Below are positions 22,386 through 40,260 of a stretch of DNA of 64,000 nt, piece by piece. The DNA is from Leptospira sanjuanensis. Lineage in GTDB: Bacteria; Spirochaetota; Leptospiria; Leptospirales; Leptospiraceae. Position 1 is the first letter of the stretch, and each line of letters opens with the position of its first letter. The translations under genes were made by a program, and so were the position numbers. The DNA lies in assembly GCF_022267325.1 (NCBI RefSeq), contig NZ_JAIZBG010000001.1, forward strand, positions 3,344,501 through 3,408,500. Reading direction: 5' to 3'. The notes beneath the pieces are model-generated. The model was given only the letters and a program-made list of their open reading frames with translations. It searched no databases and was not told the DNA's origin.

Positions 22386-23432
22386 TTATCGTTTCAGTTG
22401 CGGAACCTGCTTTCTAAAATCGGAAGGTGTGGTTCCGGCAATTTCCTTAAACGCGCGATTGAAAGGCGCCAAAGAACCGTAACCGAGATCCATCGCGATC
22501 CGTAAAACGGGAATGTCGTTCTTTGTCTGGTCCGATAAGATCGCCTTCGCTTCCCGGATTCGATAATGATTTAAGAATTCGTTGAAATTTCTATAGTCGA
22601 GACCTTGGTTGATCAACCTGCGGATTTTCTTTTCGGAAACTCCGATTTTTTGAGCCAGCTTCAAAATCGTCAGATTCTCCATGAGATATATCTTTTCCTC
22701 TTCCAAAAGTGAATTCAATTTTTTGAATAAAACCTCGTCCAAAGGTTCTTCTTTTTTTCGATCCGGAATCAAAAACGTATTTTCCCGAAATTCGAAAAGT
22801 TTAAAGGAAAAGAAAAAAACAAGGATCATGATCAAGAACGAATTCACTAAATCCAGCTCCGCGGAATAGTCGGAGTATTTGAGAATCAATTCGATCAAAA
22901 CGACGGAGATCGCGTACGCGCCGGTTACGAAAACGAAAAGAACCCGGAATTCCCTTCTGGATTCGATCAAATCAATATTCTTATCTTTTAATACGTTTCC
23001 CAACGCCAATAGAAGAAGCGTCAAAAATATCAACTGAGGCGCGCTAAAAAGAATTTTGGAAAAAATCGAAGTTTCATAATACGTTTTCGAAAAAACGAAC
23101 ACGTAAAAACAGAACGCATTGATCAAAAGAAACGATACTCCGTGCAGAAAACTCGGACGAAAGCGATCCACAAACAAACTCGAAACGAAAAGGTAAAAAA
23201 AGAAGGAAACCGAATAGCAGCCGACGTGAACGAGTAGAAATACGGCCGGATTCGCCTCCGAGTGACGTAGCATCGGACAGATAAAATACGCGATCAAACT
23301 GGATAAAAATAAACTTCCGAAAATCCCTTGGGTTGTCGCCTTCATTCTCACTAAAAAGTTAAGAATCAAAAAACTCAGTTGTGCGATCGTAATCGCCTTA
23401 CAGAAAAGAATCAAATTCGTCATTTCAAACAT
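22386..23432 (-). CDS. Membrane-bound AraC-family regulator
   Basis: A 348-residue protein. The first about 215 residues form six or seven hydrophobic segments (AQLSFLILNFLVRMK, VFLLVHVGCYSVSFFFYLF); the last about 100 residues are an AraC-type DNA-binding domain with two helix-turn-helix parts (LTILKLAQKIGVSEKKIRRLI and DIPVLRIAMDLGYGSLAPFNRAF, each cut by eye). A transmembrane sensor fused to an AraC domain is common in leptospires. The start could be either of two Met (23432 or three codons later). It points away from the OB-fold gene, so divergent control of that gene is possible. Confidence 0.85.
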   Translation of the reverse strand: MFEMTNLILFCKAITIAQLSFLILNFLVRMKATTQGIFGSLFLSSLIAYFICPMLRHSEANPAVFLLVHVGCYSVSFFFYLFVSSLFVDRFRPSFLHGVSFLLINAFCFYVFVFSKTYYETSIFSKILFSAPQLIFLTLLLLALGNVLKDKNIDLIESRREFRVLFVFVTGAYAISVVLIELILKYSDYSAELDLVNSFLIMILVFFFSFKLFEFRENTFLIPDRKKEEPLDEVLFKKLNSLLEEEKIYLMENLTILKLAQKIGVSEKKIRRLINQGLDYRNFNEFLNHYRIREAKAILSDQTKNDIPVLRIAMDLGYGSLAPFNRAFKEIAGTTPSDFRKQVPQLKR

Positions 23433-23584
23433 TTCGCACCCGATAAATCCGATCCTACGTCCTGTCTTTTTTAGACCTCGCCGTGAATTCTTACCTTACG
23501 AAACCGGATTTGCCTGAAAAGACAAATCAAAAAAAGAAGTGCAATCAAAAGCGGGCCGTATTCCCATTCTTCAGAGGGTTTAAA

Positions 23585-23941
23585 ATGTCCGGAACTATAT
23601 TAGAAATTTTGAAAGGAAAGAAGTGCGATTCCTGCGGTTTTCAAATGACCGAACCTTTGGTCGCCTGTACGCAGTGCGGGAGTTCCAAGATTTCCGAAAC
23701 CCGGTTCAGCGGACTCGGAAAAATCTACACCTATACCGTGGTTCACGTAGGTTTCGGTCATCTTGCAAAAAGAGCGCCGTACGTATTAGCGGTTGTGGAA
23801 CTTGAGGAAGGAATCAAAACGATGGGAATCTTGGAGGGAGAAGTTTCCGGTGTTCCTGTAACCGAATCCGTAAAGATCGATCTTCCCGTACGCTTTCAAA
23901 AAGAAGAATCCGGAACGGGTTTCATCTTCCACCCGGCGTAA
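23585..23941 (+). CDS. DUF35-like OB-fold/zinc-ribbon protein
   Basis: A 118-residue protein with an N-terminal zinc ribbon (CDSCG near residue 15 and CTQCG near residue 30) and a C-terminal OB fold (GKIYTYTVVHVGF, PYVLAVVELEEG). This is the ChsH2/DUF35 type, which works with thiolases and acyl-CoA enzymes in lipid or CoA-ester metabolism. No such enzyme lies beside it, so the partner is unknown. ATG 23585 was chosen over the longer frame from 23483 because AGAGGG precedes it and the family begins here. Confidence 0.78.
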   Translation: MSGTILEILKGKKCDSCGFQMTEPLVACTQCGSSKISETRFSGLGKIYTYTVVHVGFGHLAKRAPYVLAVVELEEGIKTMGILEGEVSGVPVTESVKIDLPVRFQKEESGTGFIFHPA

Positions 23942-24041
23942 TTGGATTTTTCGGAACTTGAGAAAAATCAAGTCCCGTGACATTTGCCTGACAAAAAAAT
24001 CCTATCGTGAAATTTCCTCGTACGATAAGCTGGTTCGCAAT

Positions 24042-24484
<443 letters not shown>

Positions 24485-24486
24485 TC

Positions 24487-24526
24487 GGGTCGGGAAGCGT
24501 TCGTTTTCCGGCCCTTCTTCCCTTTT
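24487..24526 (+). terminator. Rho-independent terminator after cytochrome c
   Basis: GGGTCGGGAA (24487-24496) folds on TTTCCGGCCC, with a G-T pair inside, around a short loop; a pyrimidine-rich run ending in TTTTT follows. It starts 10 bases after the cytochrome c stop. Confidence 0.65.
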
Positions 24527-24566
24527 TCGACTGGAATTTTTTAAACCTTCAATCCATGTTATTCTT

Positions 24567-24782
24567 GTGAATCAATCCAAAACACTGCCGCCTTGCGGCG
24601 AAGACTGCGGAATCAGCAGAACCTCTCCCAACTCTCGCGAAGAAAAAACATATACCAAACTCGGAATCTTTTTAATCCTTTTTGGGATTTCCTCCAAACC
24701 CCGAGCAGTTAAATTTTATTGTAAAAAATGCGGGCGACAATTTGACCAATTGTCCGAAATCGAACTCGGAAATTATGCGTAA
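24567..24782 (+). CDS. Small hypothetical protein with zinc-ribbon-like C-terminus
   Basis: A 71-residue protein starting at GTG 24567. Two Cys pairs are present: CGEDC near the start and CKKCG near residue 52, followed by RQFDQLSEIELGNYA. The second resembles half a zinc ribbon. No family is recognised. The frame is short and lacks a clear ribosome site, so expression is uncertain, but its codon use matches the neighbours. It lies between the cytochrome terminator and a STAS gene. Confidence 0.45.
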   Translation: MNQSKTLPPCGEDCGISRTSPNSREEKTYTKLGIFLILFGISSKPRAVKFYCKKCGRQFDQLSEIELGNYA

Positions 24783-24831
24783 TTCGATTGACTTTAATGG
24801 AATTTAGCGATTTTTAGTTGATAGATTTCTT

Positions 24832-25170
24832 ATGTCCGACGACTTCAAAATTTTCGTAGATCTTTCCGTGTCAGTTCCCATCATCCATATCGAAGGAGAA
24901 ATCACTTCGGAAGCGGATGAGGAAATCGTTGGAAAATACGAATCCATTCCCGCAGAAAAAAGAAATAGAGTGATTCTCAACTTTCAGGGAACTTCATACA
25001 TCAATTCGGCGGGAATCGCGACTCTCATCAGTCTCATTACAAGAGCGTCGGAAACAAAAGGAAAAATCGAGTTCGCCGGTCTGAACGAACATTTCAGAAA
25101 GGTGATGGACATCGTCGGATTAACCGACTTCGTGTTAATCCACAATTCTCTGCAAGAAGCTCTTAAGTAA
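24832..25170 (+). CDS. STAS-domain anti-sigma factor antagonist
   Basis: A 112-residue STAS protein with the signature TSYINSAGIATLISL near residue 60, whose Ser is the usual phosphorylation site in SpoIIAA/RsbV proteins. Such proteins bind and release anti-sigma-factor kinases, so this is a switch in a partner-switching cascade. No kinase or sigma factor lies beside it. It converges with kdsB, the two 3' ends overlapping by 8 bases. Confidence 0.85.
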   Translation: MSDDFKIFVDLSVSVPIIHIEGEITSEADEEIVGKYESIPAEKRNRVILNFQGTSYINSAGIATLISLITRASETKGKIEFAGLNEHFRKVMDIVGLTDFVLIHNSLQEALK

Positions 25171-25902
25171 CCCACTTTCGTTTTTTAAAATCCTCGATTA
25201 CGATCTCCAAATCCGCGGGCGTGTCCACGGAAAGTCCCGCTTCTTTTGCCAGAAATACGCCGATCCCGTAACCCGCTTCGATCGCCCTCAGTTGTTCGAG
25301 AGATTCGGATTCTTCCAAATTGCTCTTCGGCAAAGAATTGTATTTCAACAGAAAATCCCGATCGTATCCGTAAATTCCTATATGACGATAGAGAGGAACG
25401 GTCGCTTTGAACTGACTCGGAATGAGAGATCTGGAAAAGTAGATGGCCTTTCCGTTCTGATCAAAAATGACTTTGACCCGATGGTGATCGGTTCCATGAA
25501 AAGGGTCCAACATCGGAACAGCCGCCGTACTCATCGTCCATTCCGGATGAGAAGCTTTGAGGCTTGCCACCCCGTCGATCAACTCGGGCTCGATTCCGGG
25601 CTCGTCTCCTTGGATATTTACGATCACGCTAAATTCGGGAAACTTTTCGGCAACTTCGATGATTCGATCGGTTCCGGAAGGATGATCCGCGCTCGTCATG
25701 ACGCTTTTACCGCCGAATGCTAATACGACATCGTGGATTCTTTCGTCGTCCGTCGCGACGACCAACTCGGATAGAGTGGTCGACCGGGAGGCGTTCCGAT
25801 ACGTCCATTCTATCATCGTTTTATCTCCGATCTTAGCGAGAGGTTTACCCGGAAAACGGGAGCTCGCATAACGCGCCGGAATCACACCGAGAATTTTTCT
25901 CA

Positions 25903-25903
<1 letters not shown>
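25163..25903 (-). CDS. kdsB: CMP-KDO synthetase (3-deoxy-manno-octulosonate cytidylyltransferase)
   Basis: A 246-residue enzyme: N-terminal ILGVIPARYASSRFPGKPLA (the nucleotide loop), VVATDDERI, VNIQGDEPGIEPELID and the C-terminal SNLEESESLEQLRA, all characteristic of KdsB. It activates KDO with CTP for the inner core of lipopolysaccharide. The ATG overlaps the fliL stop (ATGA), making it the last gene of the flagellar motor series. This odd grouping of LPS and motility genes is probably a transcriptional convenience. Confidence 0.93.
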
Positions 25904-26431
<528 letters not shown>

Positions 26432-26467
26432 CTGCCTCCTGAATCTTGACGTTAGTTGTTCTTCCGA

Positions 26468-27295
<828 letters not shown>

Positions 27296-27310
27296 AGTGA
27301 AAGCCCGAGT

Positions 27311-28093
<783 letters not shown>

Positions 28094-28097
28094 GATA

Positions 28098-28324
<227 letters not shown>

Positions 28325-28329
28325 AACGT

Positions 28330-29430
<1,101 letters not shown>

Positions 29431-29474
29431 ATTGGATGTATCGGCAGGATCGGAGATTCTCCTCGGCGGGAAAG

Positions 29475-29756
29475 TGTGGGAACTCATACGATAAGAAGTT
29501 GATCGGCGGCCGCATCGGCTTCGCCGTCGCGCTACTCCAGGCTCGCGGAGTCCCGCTCGGTCCGAAAGGGCGGCCCGCAAAAAGTAGATTCTGACGGCAT
29601 TCTCAAAAACGAAACGGGGTTTCTTTCGGACCAAGCCTTTCGTATCGCTTGCGGGTCGTGGTCCGTTGATTTTGCCGTGCAACGGGAGTGTGGGAACTCC
29701 TTCGTTTTCCCCGGGATTCCGTTCGTCGTCCGGCGACTCATGAAAGTGTGGGAACT
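29475..29756 (-). repeat. Repeat cluster with 31-bp element shared with 56.5 kb
   Basis: The 327-base gap 29431-29757 holds three copies of TGTGGGAACT (29475-29484, 29689-29698, 29747-29756), the reverse complement of the dispersed motif. Between the first two lies a GC-rich element whose core 29535-29565 (CTCCAG, one variable base, then CTCGCGGAGTCCCGCTCGGT) recurs inverted at 56531-56561. A second shared stretch (TCGGACCAAG near 29628, and CTTGCGGG near 29648) also recurs there. No gene is seen in the gap. Confidence 0.7.
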
Positions 29757-29757
29757 C

Positions 29758-30558
29758 TTACAACTTCCCGAAGTAATAATCGTTTCCGACGCTGCCGATC
29801 AAAGTGGTCCGACGATACAAATTGATCGTAAACGGAGTCGGCGCGGAACGTTCCAACTTACGATAACCTTCCGTATAACGACGCGCGTCGTTGCCGAAAA
29901 TTCTCGCGTCGGTGAGGAGTTCCAACACATTATCGTAGGTTTCGGGAGAATGGATCAACTGAGGAATCGTTCCTCGGTTCGATTTCAGCTTTTCCGAAAT
30001 CTCATAAAAGTTATTGAAAGAAGTGCGGATGTCTTCCCGATTTTCTCGGATCACACCGGTGGAAGCCGCAAAGAAATCCTCAAAGTAATCGGCCGAAGGA
30101 AGAAAGTCGGGAGGTCGTTGTTCCTCCTCCAGATATGTCGGTTGAAAGAAAGTCGTGTCTTCCTTTTCCGACGAACCCGGATCGATGTCGATGGTTCTTC
30201 CCGAAAGAATCGTATTGGTTTGAAATGTAATCTTATAATTGTCCCAAAGAGTGATCGGTTCTTTGAGGCGAATCACGATTTCGATTGCCTTCGTCTGATC
30301 CTTGTTCAGGAATCTTTGATCTCCGACCTCGTCGATCGGAACCACATCGAGACTCAACACGATTCCCTGTTCCACTCCCAAGATCCGCACCGGCGCTCCG
30401 GGATGAATTCCTTCCAAACGGGGATAATAAATTTTCATCGTGTAGGGATATTGGTCCTTCGTTCCGGCCTTTTCAATCACGGACATATACATCGCCATCG
30501 AAAAAGCGAGAAAGAAGGTAACGCCCGTTAGGACCGCCGTGTGTTTGGTAAGATTCAT
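29758..30558 (-). CDS. MlaD/MCE-family protein
   Basis: A 266-residue protein with an N-terminal membrane helix ([17 protein letters not shown]) and an MCE domain ([21 protein letters not shown] cut by eye; the GAPVR-LG--G core is diagnostic; later [13 protein letters not shown]). MCE proteins carry phospholipids or other lipids between the membranes. The usual MlaE/MlaF partners are not adjacent. The C-terminal part is helical. It is transcribed leftwards toward the glycosyltransferase, across the repeat cluster. Confidence 0.85.
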   Translation of the reverse strand: MNLTKHTAVLTGVTFFLAFSMAMYMSVIEKAGTKDQYPYTMKIYYPRLEGIHPGAPVRILGVEQGIVLSLDVVPIDEVGDQRFLNKDQTKAIEIVIRLKEPITLWDNYKITFQTNTILSGRTIDIDPGSSEKEDTTFFQPTYLEEEQRPPDFLPSADYFEDFFAASTGVIRENREDIRTSFNNFYEISEKLKSNRGTIPQLIHSPETYDNVLELLTDARIFGNDARRYTEGYRKLERSAPTPFTINLYRRTTLIGSVGNDYYFGKL

Positions 30559-30620
30559 AATCTGTGGACTTTATTAAGATCGGATTTCAAAACGTCGTTG
30601 TTCCGTCCTTTTAGGAAAAA

Positions 30621-30630
30621 TGTAGGAACT
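30621..30630 (-). repeat. Dispersed motif copy
   Basis: TGTAGGAACT, the reverse complement of AGTTCCTACA, sits in the 266-base gap between the divergent MCE and ftsQ genes. It is followed by CCTGCATTT, giving a short palindrome. The rest of the gap shows a weak 43-codon frame (30685-30816) with no clear ribosome site. Confidence 0.65.
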
Positions 30631-30824
30631 CCTGCATTTCTCAAAATTCCGATTCGTACTTACGACCCGTTTCTTCCTCTGAGAATGGAACCCCATCGTA
30701 AAACCGGCAAATCTTTTCTAAAGCGAAACCTACTCCGTAAAACCAAGGATCAAAAAACGGGCTGTACTTCCGACCGCAGATCCCGATATTGGAACCAGGA
30801 AGAAATTTCCACGTAGAAATTACG

Positions 30825-31571
<747 letters not shown>

Positions 31572-31572
31572 T

Positions 31573-32802
<1,230 letters not shown>

Positions 32803-32828
32803 CCCGTTCTTTATAAGGAAAATTGAAT

Positions 32829-34040
<1,212 letters not shown>

Positions 34041-34149
34041 TCGTTTTTTAAGTATTTACTTCTTTGAATTACGATTTTGACCGAATCGATTTCGAGCCAA
34101 ACGAGCAGCTAAATGAGATTCAATTTTTCTTTATTAGTAACTTTGCATC

Positions 34150-34343
<194 letters not shown>

Positions 34344-34347
<4 letters not shown>

Positions 34348-34574
34348 TCTTTAAACCCTCTGTCGAAAAAGGTATTGTGAATCGTTTCGCCGTCCTCAAG
34401 TGTTATTACTCTCAGATATTTTTCGGCTTCCTCGATCCATTTCCAATGCCGGATTCTTCCGTCGTCTTGCACTTTTTTTTCAAGAGGATTTAAGATCGTT
34501 TCTTCAATCCATTCCAAACGAAGTTCCAAGCGTTTTCTTAGAACTTCGTTTTCGAAACAACGAGTGCATTTCAT
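34344..34574 (-). CDS. DUF4258-like small protein
   Basis: A 76-residue protein: RLEWIEETILNPLEKKVQDD, then GRIRHWKWIEEAEKYLRVI and ETIHNTFFDRGFK. The R-EW-EE-I-NP and YLRV----DG--I-N-FFDR features are those of DUF4258-type proteins, which resemble small RNase-like toxins, paired here with a DUF2283 gene. The N-terminus has Cys in CTRCFEN. Toxicity is untested; the pairing alone suggests a two-gene module. Confidence 0.7.
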
Positions 34575-34639
34575 AATTCTATAACATTTTCTAAGAACTA
34601 TTTCATTTCAAAATTTGAAAAAGACGAAGGAAATTTCGG

Positions 34640-35000
34640 TTATTGAACTTCTTCCTTTCCGAATTTCTTGCATTCTTTGAGATCGGAAAACTTTTCCTTT
34701 TCCAGCTCGCATTGAACCTGCTTCAAAGTTTTTTCGGACATACAACGCAAGACGATCGCACGAGACATGTCCGGCTGAAGAATTTGTTTTAACATAAGTT
34801 GCTGCATACCCGAAGGAATTTCATCCTCCGATGCCTGCGCGATCAGTTTTACGTTGTGCATTTGATTCTGCACACATTCTTCTTCTTTGGGAGTTTTTCT
34901 GCAATCGGCGAGAAACAGAAAAGATAGGACGGATATTGAAATAAGAAAAGCGGACTTACGCCCGCTTTTCCGGAAATTGAACCAATTCAAAAGGATCGGC

Positions 35001-35023
<23 letters not shown>
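34640..35023 (-). CDS. lep: LipL41 partner protein Lep
   Basis: A 127-residue probable lipoprotein. A hydrophobic stretch ([16 protein letters not shown]) ends in a lipobox, after an unusually long basic leader; the true start may therefore be a later TTG. The mature part is Lys/Glu-rich with five Cys. It directly follows lipL41, overlapping it by 23 bases, as does Lep in L. interrogans, where Lep stabilises LipL41. Assignment rests on position, size and lipoprotein character rather than on remembered sequence. Confidence 0.72.
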
Positions 35024-36068
<1,045 letters not shown>

Positions 36069-36112
36069 GGTAAAGTAACACCAATCCTGTTTGATTTTGG
36101 GGATAAGGGCTC

Positions 36113-36140
36113 ATTTAAAACTCGAAAAGAATCGTGTCAA
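36113..36140 (-). promoter_or_regulatory. lipL41 promoter
   Basis: On the minus strand a perfect -35 box TTGACA (36135-36140) is followed after 16 bases by TTAAAT (36113-36118), a fair -10 box. This would start transcription about 40 bases before the lipL41 ATG. LipL41 is very abundant, which fits a good -35 element. Transcription start not measured. Confidence 0.5.
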
Positions 36141-36240
36141 TATATTTTAGAATTGAAGGTTCAGATTTACATTTCGTTCATTCCCTGCCTCGTTTTTTTT
36201 TGATTGTATCGAGACTTCTCGCGAAAGAAATTGAAACGGA

Positions 36241-36752
36241 ATGGATTTTGCTTCGCACAAACAAGCCGTTTGGATTCTAGTTTGGGTCGGATTCACAATG
36301 GGTTGTATCGCTTCCAAAAAAGAAGATAACAGTCGGAATCAACAACTTCTGAGCTGGCTTCTCGCTTCGGGTTCCAACCCGGTTTGCGTGGACTATTATT
36401 CTCAGGAAAATCTTTGTTTGAAATCCCCCGTTACGATCAGCGAGAAATGCTCGAGTAATGAATTGGATCGGTTCCAAAACGGAATTCAGCCTGCGAGTCT
36501 GCAGAAAAGAGAAATTTTAGAGGAACTTCTCCGCTGCTGGAGCAAGTGCAATTCCACGTTCTTTTTGAGTTATTCCTCGGGCTCTCCCTGTTCCTTTGAA
36601 ACCGAGGCGGATTACGTCACCGCAAAACGTTCCGGTTCCTCAAATAGCGGGAATCTTTGGAGGCAGTGCCAGTCTAATTGTAACACGGGGATTGATTCTT
36701 CCTATCCGAAGTTAAAAGGAATTTCGACTACTACGACCTATTGGCCTTACCC

Positions 36753-36756
<4 letters not shown>
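36241..36756 (+). CDS. Hypothetical Cys-rich lipoprotein
   Basis: A 171-residue lipoprotein (signal ending MGC) with about nine further Cys in a Ser/Asn-rich mature part ([32 protein letters not shown]), suggesting disulfide bonds. I do not recognise the family. The stop overlaps the nadA start (ATGA at 36753), so the two are co-transcribed although they have no evident common role. Confidence 0.65.
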
Positions 36757-37727
<971 letters not shown>

Positions 37728-37780
37728 TCAAGAAAAAATCGTTTATCGGTCGTTAATCGAAATTTGCGTTTGGACCGAAT

Positions 37781-38749
37781 GTGTCGCCTTTCACTCGAAC
37801 GAAAACCATCGATCTGGATTCGGAAGAATCCGAAAAACGGAAATCATCGGCGTTCATGTTCCTTTTCGTTACAATATTCTTTTTTTATAATATTTTAGCG
37901 TCTTTGTCGGCGACTCCGGACAATAGCGAAATCCTTTTCGCGAATTATCCGAACAACGAAAAGGCGATGGAATTGAGACGTTTCAGCAAAGATGTTCAAA
38001 GAATAGCGATTCGAATCGACTTAGATAAACTCGTCGGATTTTCATCCGAACAGAAAAAGAAAATCAAAGAATCGATCTTAGAAGCGTTCGAAAAAGAATC
38101 TTACTTTCGCTTTATCGAAGTCCGGAATACGGCGCGTTCAAAACAAAAACAACGAAACGCCGGAAGGGATTCAGACAAAAAGCGACGAATCGAAACCGAA
38201 AAAATTCTGATGAAAGTTACCTTGGATCGTAAAGAATCGAAAAGCGACGAAAGCGAACTCGCAGAAATCGGCGTTTTCATCGAATTGATCCGCAGGGATG
38301 CGGGCGGAAAACGATTCGTTTCGCAGCCGCCATCCTCCGCAAATCCGAAAGAACTTAAGAATTTCATAATAAACTGGAAAAAGGATTTTTTTCCCTCGGA
38401 GGATTCGCTTACGATCGGAGAATTTTTCTGTTATGACCCGGACAAATCCATAAACGCATTGCTGGTCCGAGCCTGTTCCGATCTTTTAGATCATACGCGA
38501 AATCCGGGAAGGGTAAAATTCTTTTTAGACAAAGCCAAAAAGAAAGTCGGCACCGATCGGAGTTCCGAATCGGTTCAAAATCTTCTCGGCTACCATTTCG
38601 TATCGATCGGAGATTTCAAAAGCGCGGAAGAATGTTTCTTGAAAGCGAAATCTTCGGACGAGGATGTAAATCAAAATAATTACGATTCTACGATCCAAAA
38701 GGTTCGAGAATTAAGAAATCAATATTTCTATTATGAAACACGTCCTTGA
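37781..38749 (+). CDS. Hypothetical protein, possible LipL41 relative
   Basis: A 322-residue protein with a GTG start, basic/acidic leader and one membrane helix or signal (AFMFLFVTIFFFYNILASL). SILEAFEKESYFRFIEV recalls LipL41's [17 protein letters not shown], and the C-terminal VSIGDFKSAEECFLKAKS recalls LipL41's TPR-like [18 protein letters not shown]. Lys/Glu-rich between. This suggests a distant relative of LipL41 two genes away, but the similarity is short and by eye. Confidence 0.55.
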   Translation: MSPFTRTKTIDLDSEESEKRKSSAFMFLFVTIFFFYNILASLSATPDNSEILFANYPNNEKAMELRRFSKDVQRIAIRIDLDKLVGFSSEQKKKIKESILEAFEKESYFRFIEVRNTARSKQKQRNAGRDSDKKRRIETEKILMKVTLDRKESKSDESELAEIGVFIELIRRDAGGKRFVSQPPSSANPKELKNFIINWKKDFFPSEDSLTIGEFFCYDPDKSINALLVRACSDLLDHTRNPGRVKFFLDKAKKKVGTDRSSESVQNLLGYHFVSIGDFKSAEECFLKAKSSDEDVNQNNYDSTIQKVRELRNQYFYYETRP

Positions 38750-38870
38750 AAAACCCGAAACGAATCGAAACTCAAATCGTATATAATCGGGAATCAAAAT
38801 GTGTGGATAAATTCAGCTTGTAAATGACAGAGAACTCGGAGTTCTTGAAACGAGAACGGACGGAAATCGC

Positions 38871-39356
38871 ATGTATAGAATCGGAAACGGAATCGACTTT
38901 CATAAATTAGAGATCAATCCGGGACGTCCTCTCATGCTCGGCGGGATCGAGTGCGAATCCGAATTTGCGCTCGTGGGTCATTCGGACGCGGACATCATTC
39001 TTCATGCGCTTTCGGACGCGATCCTGGGGGCGCTTGCATTAGGCGACATCGGACAATACTTTCCCGATACGGATCAAAAACTCAAGAATATGGACAGCAA
39101 GATCATTCTTTTCAAATGTCTGGAATTGATGAAGGAAAGAAATTTCGCGCTCGTCAACGTGGATTGCACCGTGATCGGAGAACGGCCGAAAATCGCTCCT
39201 CTCAAGGAAAGAATTACGAAATCCTTAAGTAGCCTTCTGGATCTTTCCGCGGATTGTGTTTCCGTGAAAGCGACCACGACCGAAAAGATGGGTGCCTTGG
39301 GAAGACAGGAAGGAATCGGGACGTTCTGCACGATCCTTTTGGGAAAAAAAACCTAA
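38871..39356 (+). CDS. ispF: 2-C-methyl-D-erythritol 2,4-cyclodiphosphate synthase
   Basis: A 161-residue enzyme of the MEP isoprenoid pathway: GIDFHKLE (metal Asp and His), [20 protein letters not shown] (second His), [13 protein letters not shown], and the C-terminal [21 protein letters not shown]. Length and motifs are typical. It cyclises CDP-ME 2-phosphate to MEcPP with release of CMP. A perfect hairpin follows, serving as a likely terminator. Confidence 0.95.
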   Translation: MYRIGNGIDFHKLEINPGRPLMLGGIECESEFALVGHSDADIILHALSDAILGALALGDIGQYFPDTDQKLKNMDSKIILFKCLELMKERNFALVNVDCTVIGERPKIAPLKERITKSLSSLLDLSADCVSVKATTTEKMGALGRQEGIGTFCTILLGKKT

Positions 39357-39361
39357 TATCC

Positions 39362-39388
39362 TTCGATCGCAATCCGTTTGCGATCGAA
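39362..39388. terminator. Perfect 11-bp hairpin between convergent genes
   Basis: TTCGATCGCAA and TTGCGATCGAA, 5-base loop, just after the ispF stop and before the convergent lipoprotein gene. On the minus strand a run of eight T follows about 10 bases later. Probably a bidirectional terminator. Confidence 0.5.
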
Positions 39389-39432
39389 CTCATCCGGCCC
39401 ATTACAACCGAAAATCACCGGAGCACGGTCCG

Positions 39433-40179
39433 TTACTTCTTCGCCGAATCTTCGAACGCGATCCGGGCGATTTCCGTTTTTGGAATATTCTTCTTTTCTT
39501 TTATGGTTTTCGGAACGCGCATATCGATCTTATGAAGGGTGGACTTTTGGATCGTGATTTTTTTACCTTCCAGATTTTCGATCGTCACTTCCTTGTCGTC
39601 CTGTCCGATCTGTTTTCCGTCGATGGTTGTTCCGTCGCGTAAATACGCGCGATCGGTAAAACCTCCCTTAGGATCGGGAACCATGGTTTCGACTTCGATG
39701 GAAGCATCGTCGAACCCGAGAATTTTCACCTGAATCAAAGGATCTCCCGATCTCAGATGAACGACTGCTTTTCCGGTCACCGCCATTTGATAAAGGGTTT
39801 GATCGATCGAAACCTTTTCGGGATTCCAGTTGTTCGCGAATAAATTCTCTTCGCAGAACTCGATCGTTCTGGTTCTACGGACCAACGTGATCGCCCATCC
39901 TCCGATCGCGGTTACCGCATAGTCTTTCCAATTGGTGATCTCGGTGACGCGTAACGTTTGTCCGGGCGCGGGAATCGGTTCCGGATTTCGAAACACGGGA
40001 ACCAAACCGAACAAGAACGCGTAGAGAGGTTGCGCCGCGGCGACCTTGCAACTCGCCGCGTCCTCGGAAGCGAGAACGGTTCTGTGAGTTTTATCGGAAC
40101 TGATGCGCTGATCGATTTTGCAATCGAATAGAAACACGCAAAACAGGATGAAAAGAAGAACGTGAATTTTATTTTTCAT
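39433..40179 (-). CDS. Hypothetical lipoprotein
   Basis: A 248-residue lipoprotein (signal ending LFDC). The C-terminal half has the recurrent pattern LRDGTTIDGKQIGQDDKEVT, a small beta-hairpin-like module of the type T-DGK-IGQD-KEVTIENL. A middle segment (ITNWKDYAVTAIGGWAITLV) is hydrophobic. No family known. ATG 40179 is preferred to TTG 40203 because it starts the signal peptide directly. Confidence 0.65.
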   Translation of the reverse strand: MKNKIHVLLFILFCVFLFDCKIDQRISSDKTHRTVLASEDAASCKVAAAQPLYAFLFGLVPVFRNPEPIPAPGQTLRVTEITNWKDYAVTAIGGWAITLVRRTRTIEFCEENLFANNWNPEKVSIDQTLYQMAVTGKAVVHLRSGDPLIQVKILGFDDASIEVETMVPDPKGGFTDRAYLRDGTTIDGKQIGQDDKEVTIENLEGKKITIQKSTLHKIDMRVPKTIKEKKNIPKTEIARIAFEDSAKK

Positions 40180-40260
40180 GAAAGAATCGACCTCGGAATT
40201 CAATAGAACTTTTTCGTTTCTCCGTAAGCGGAGGAGTTATCATAAGACCGTACGCTTCGA

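Noticed and set aside
30685..30816. 43-codon frame upstream of ftsQ
   Set aside because: Very basic product, no ribosome site and a dispersed-motif copy nearby; looks like intergenic DNA.
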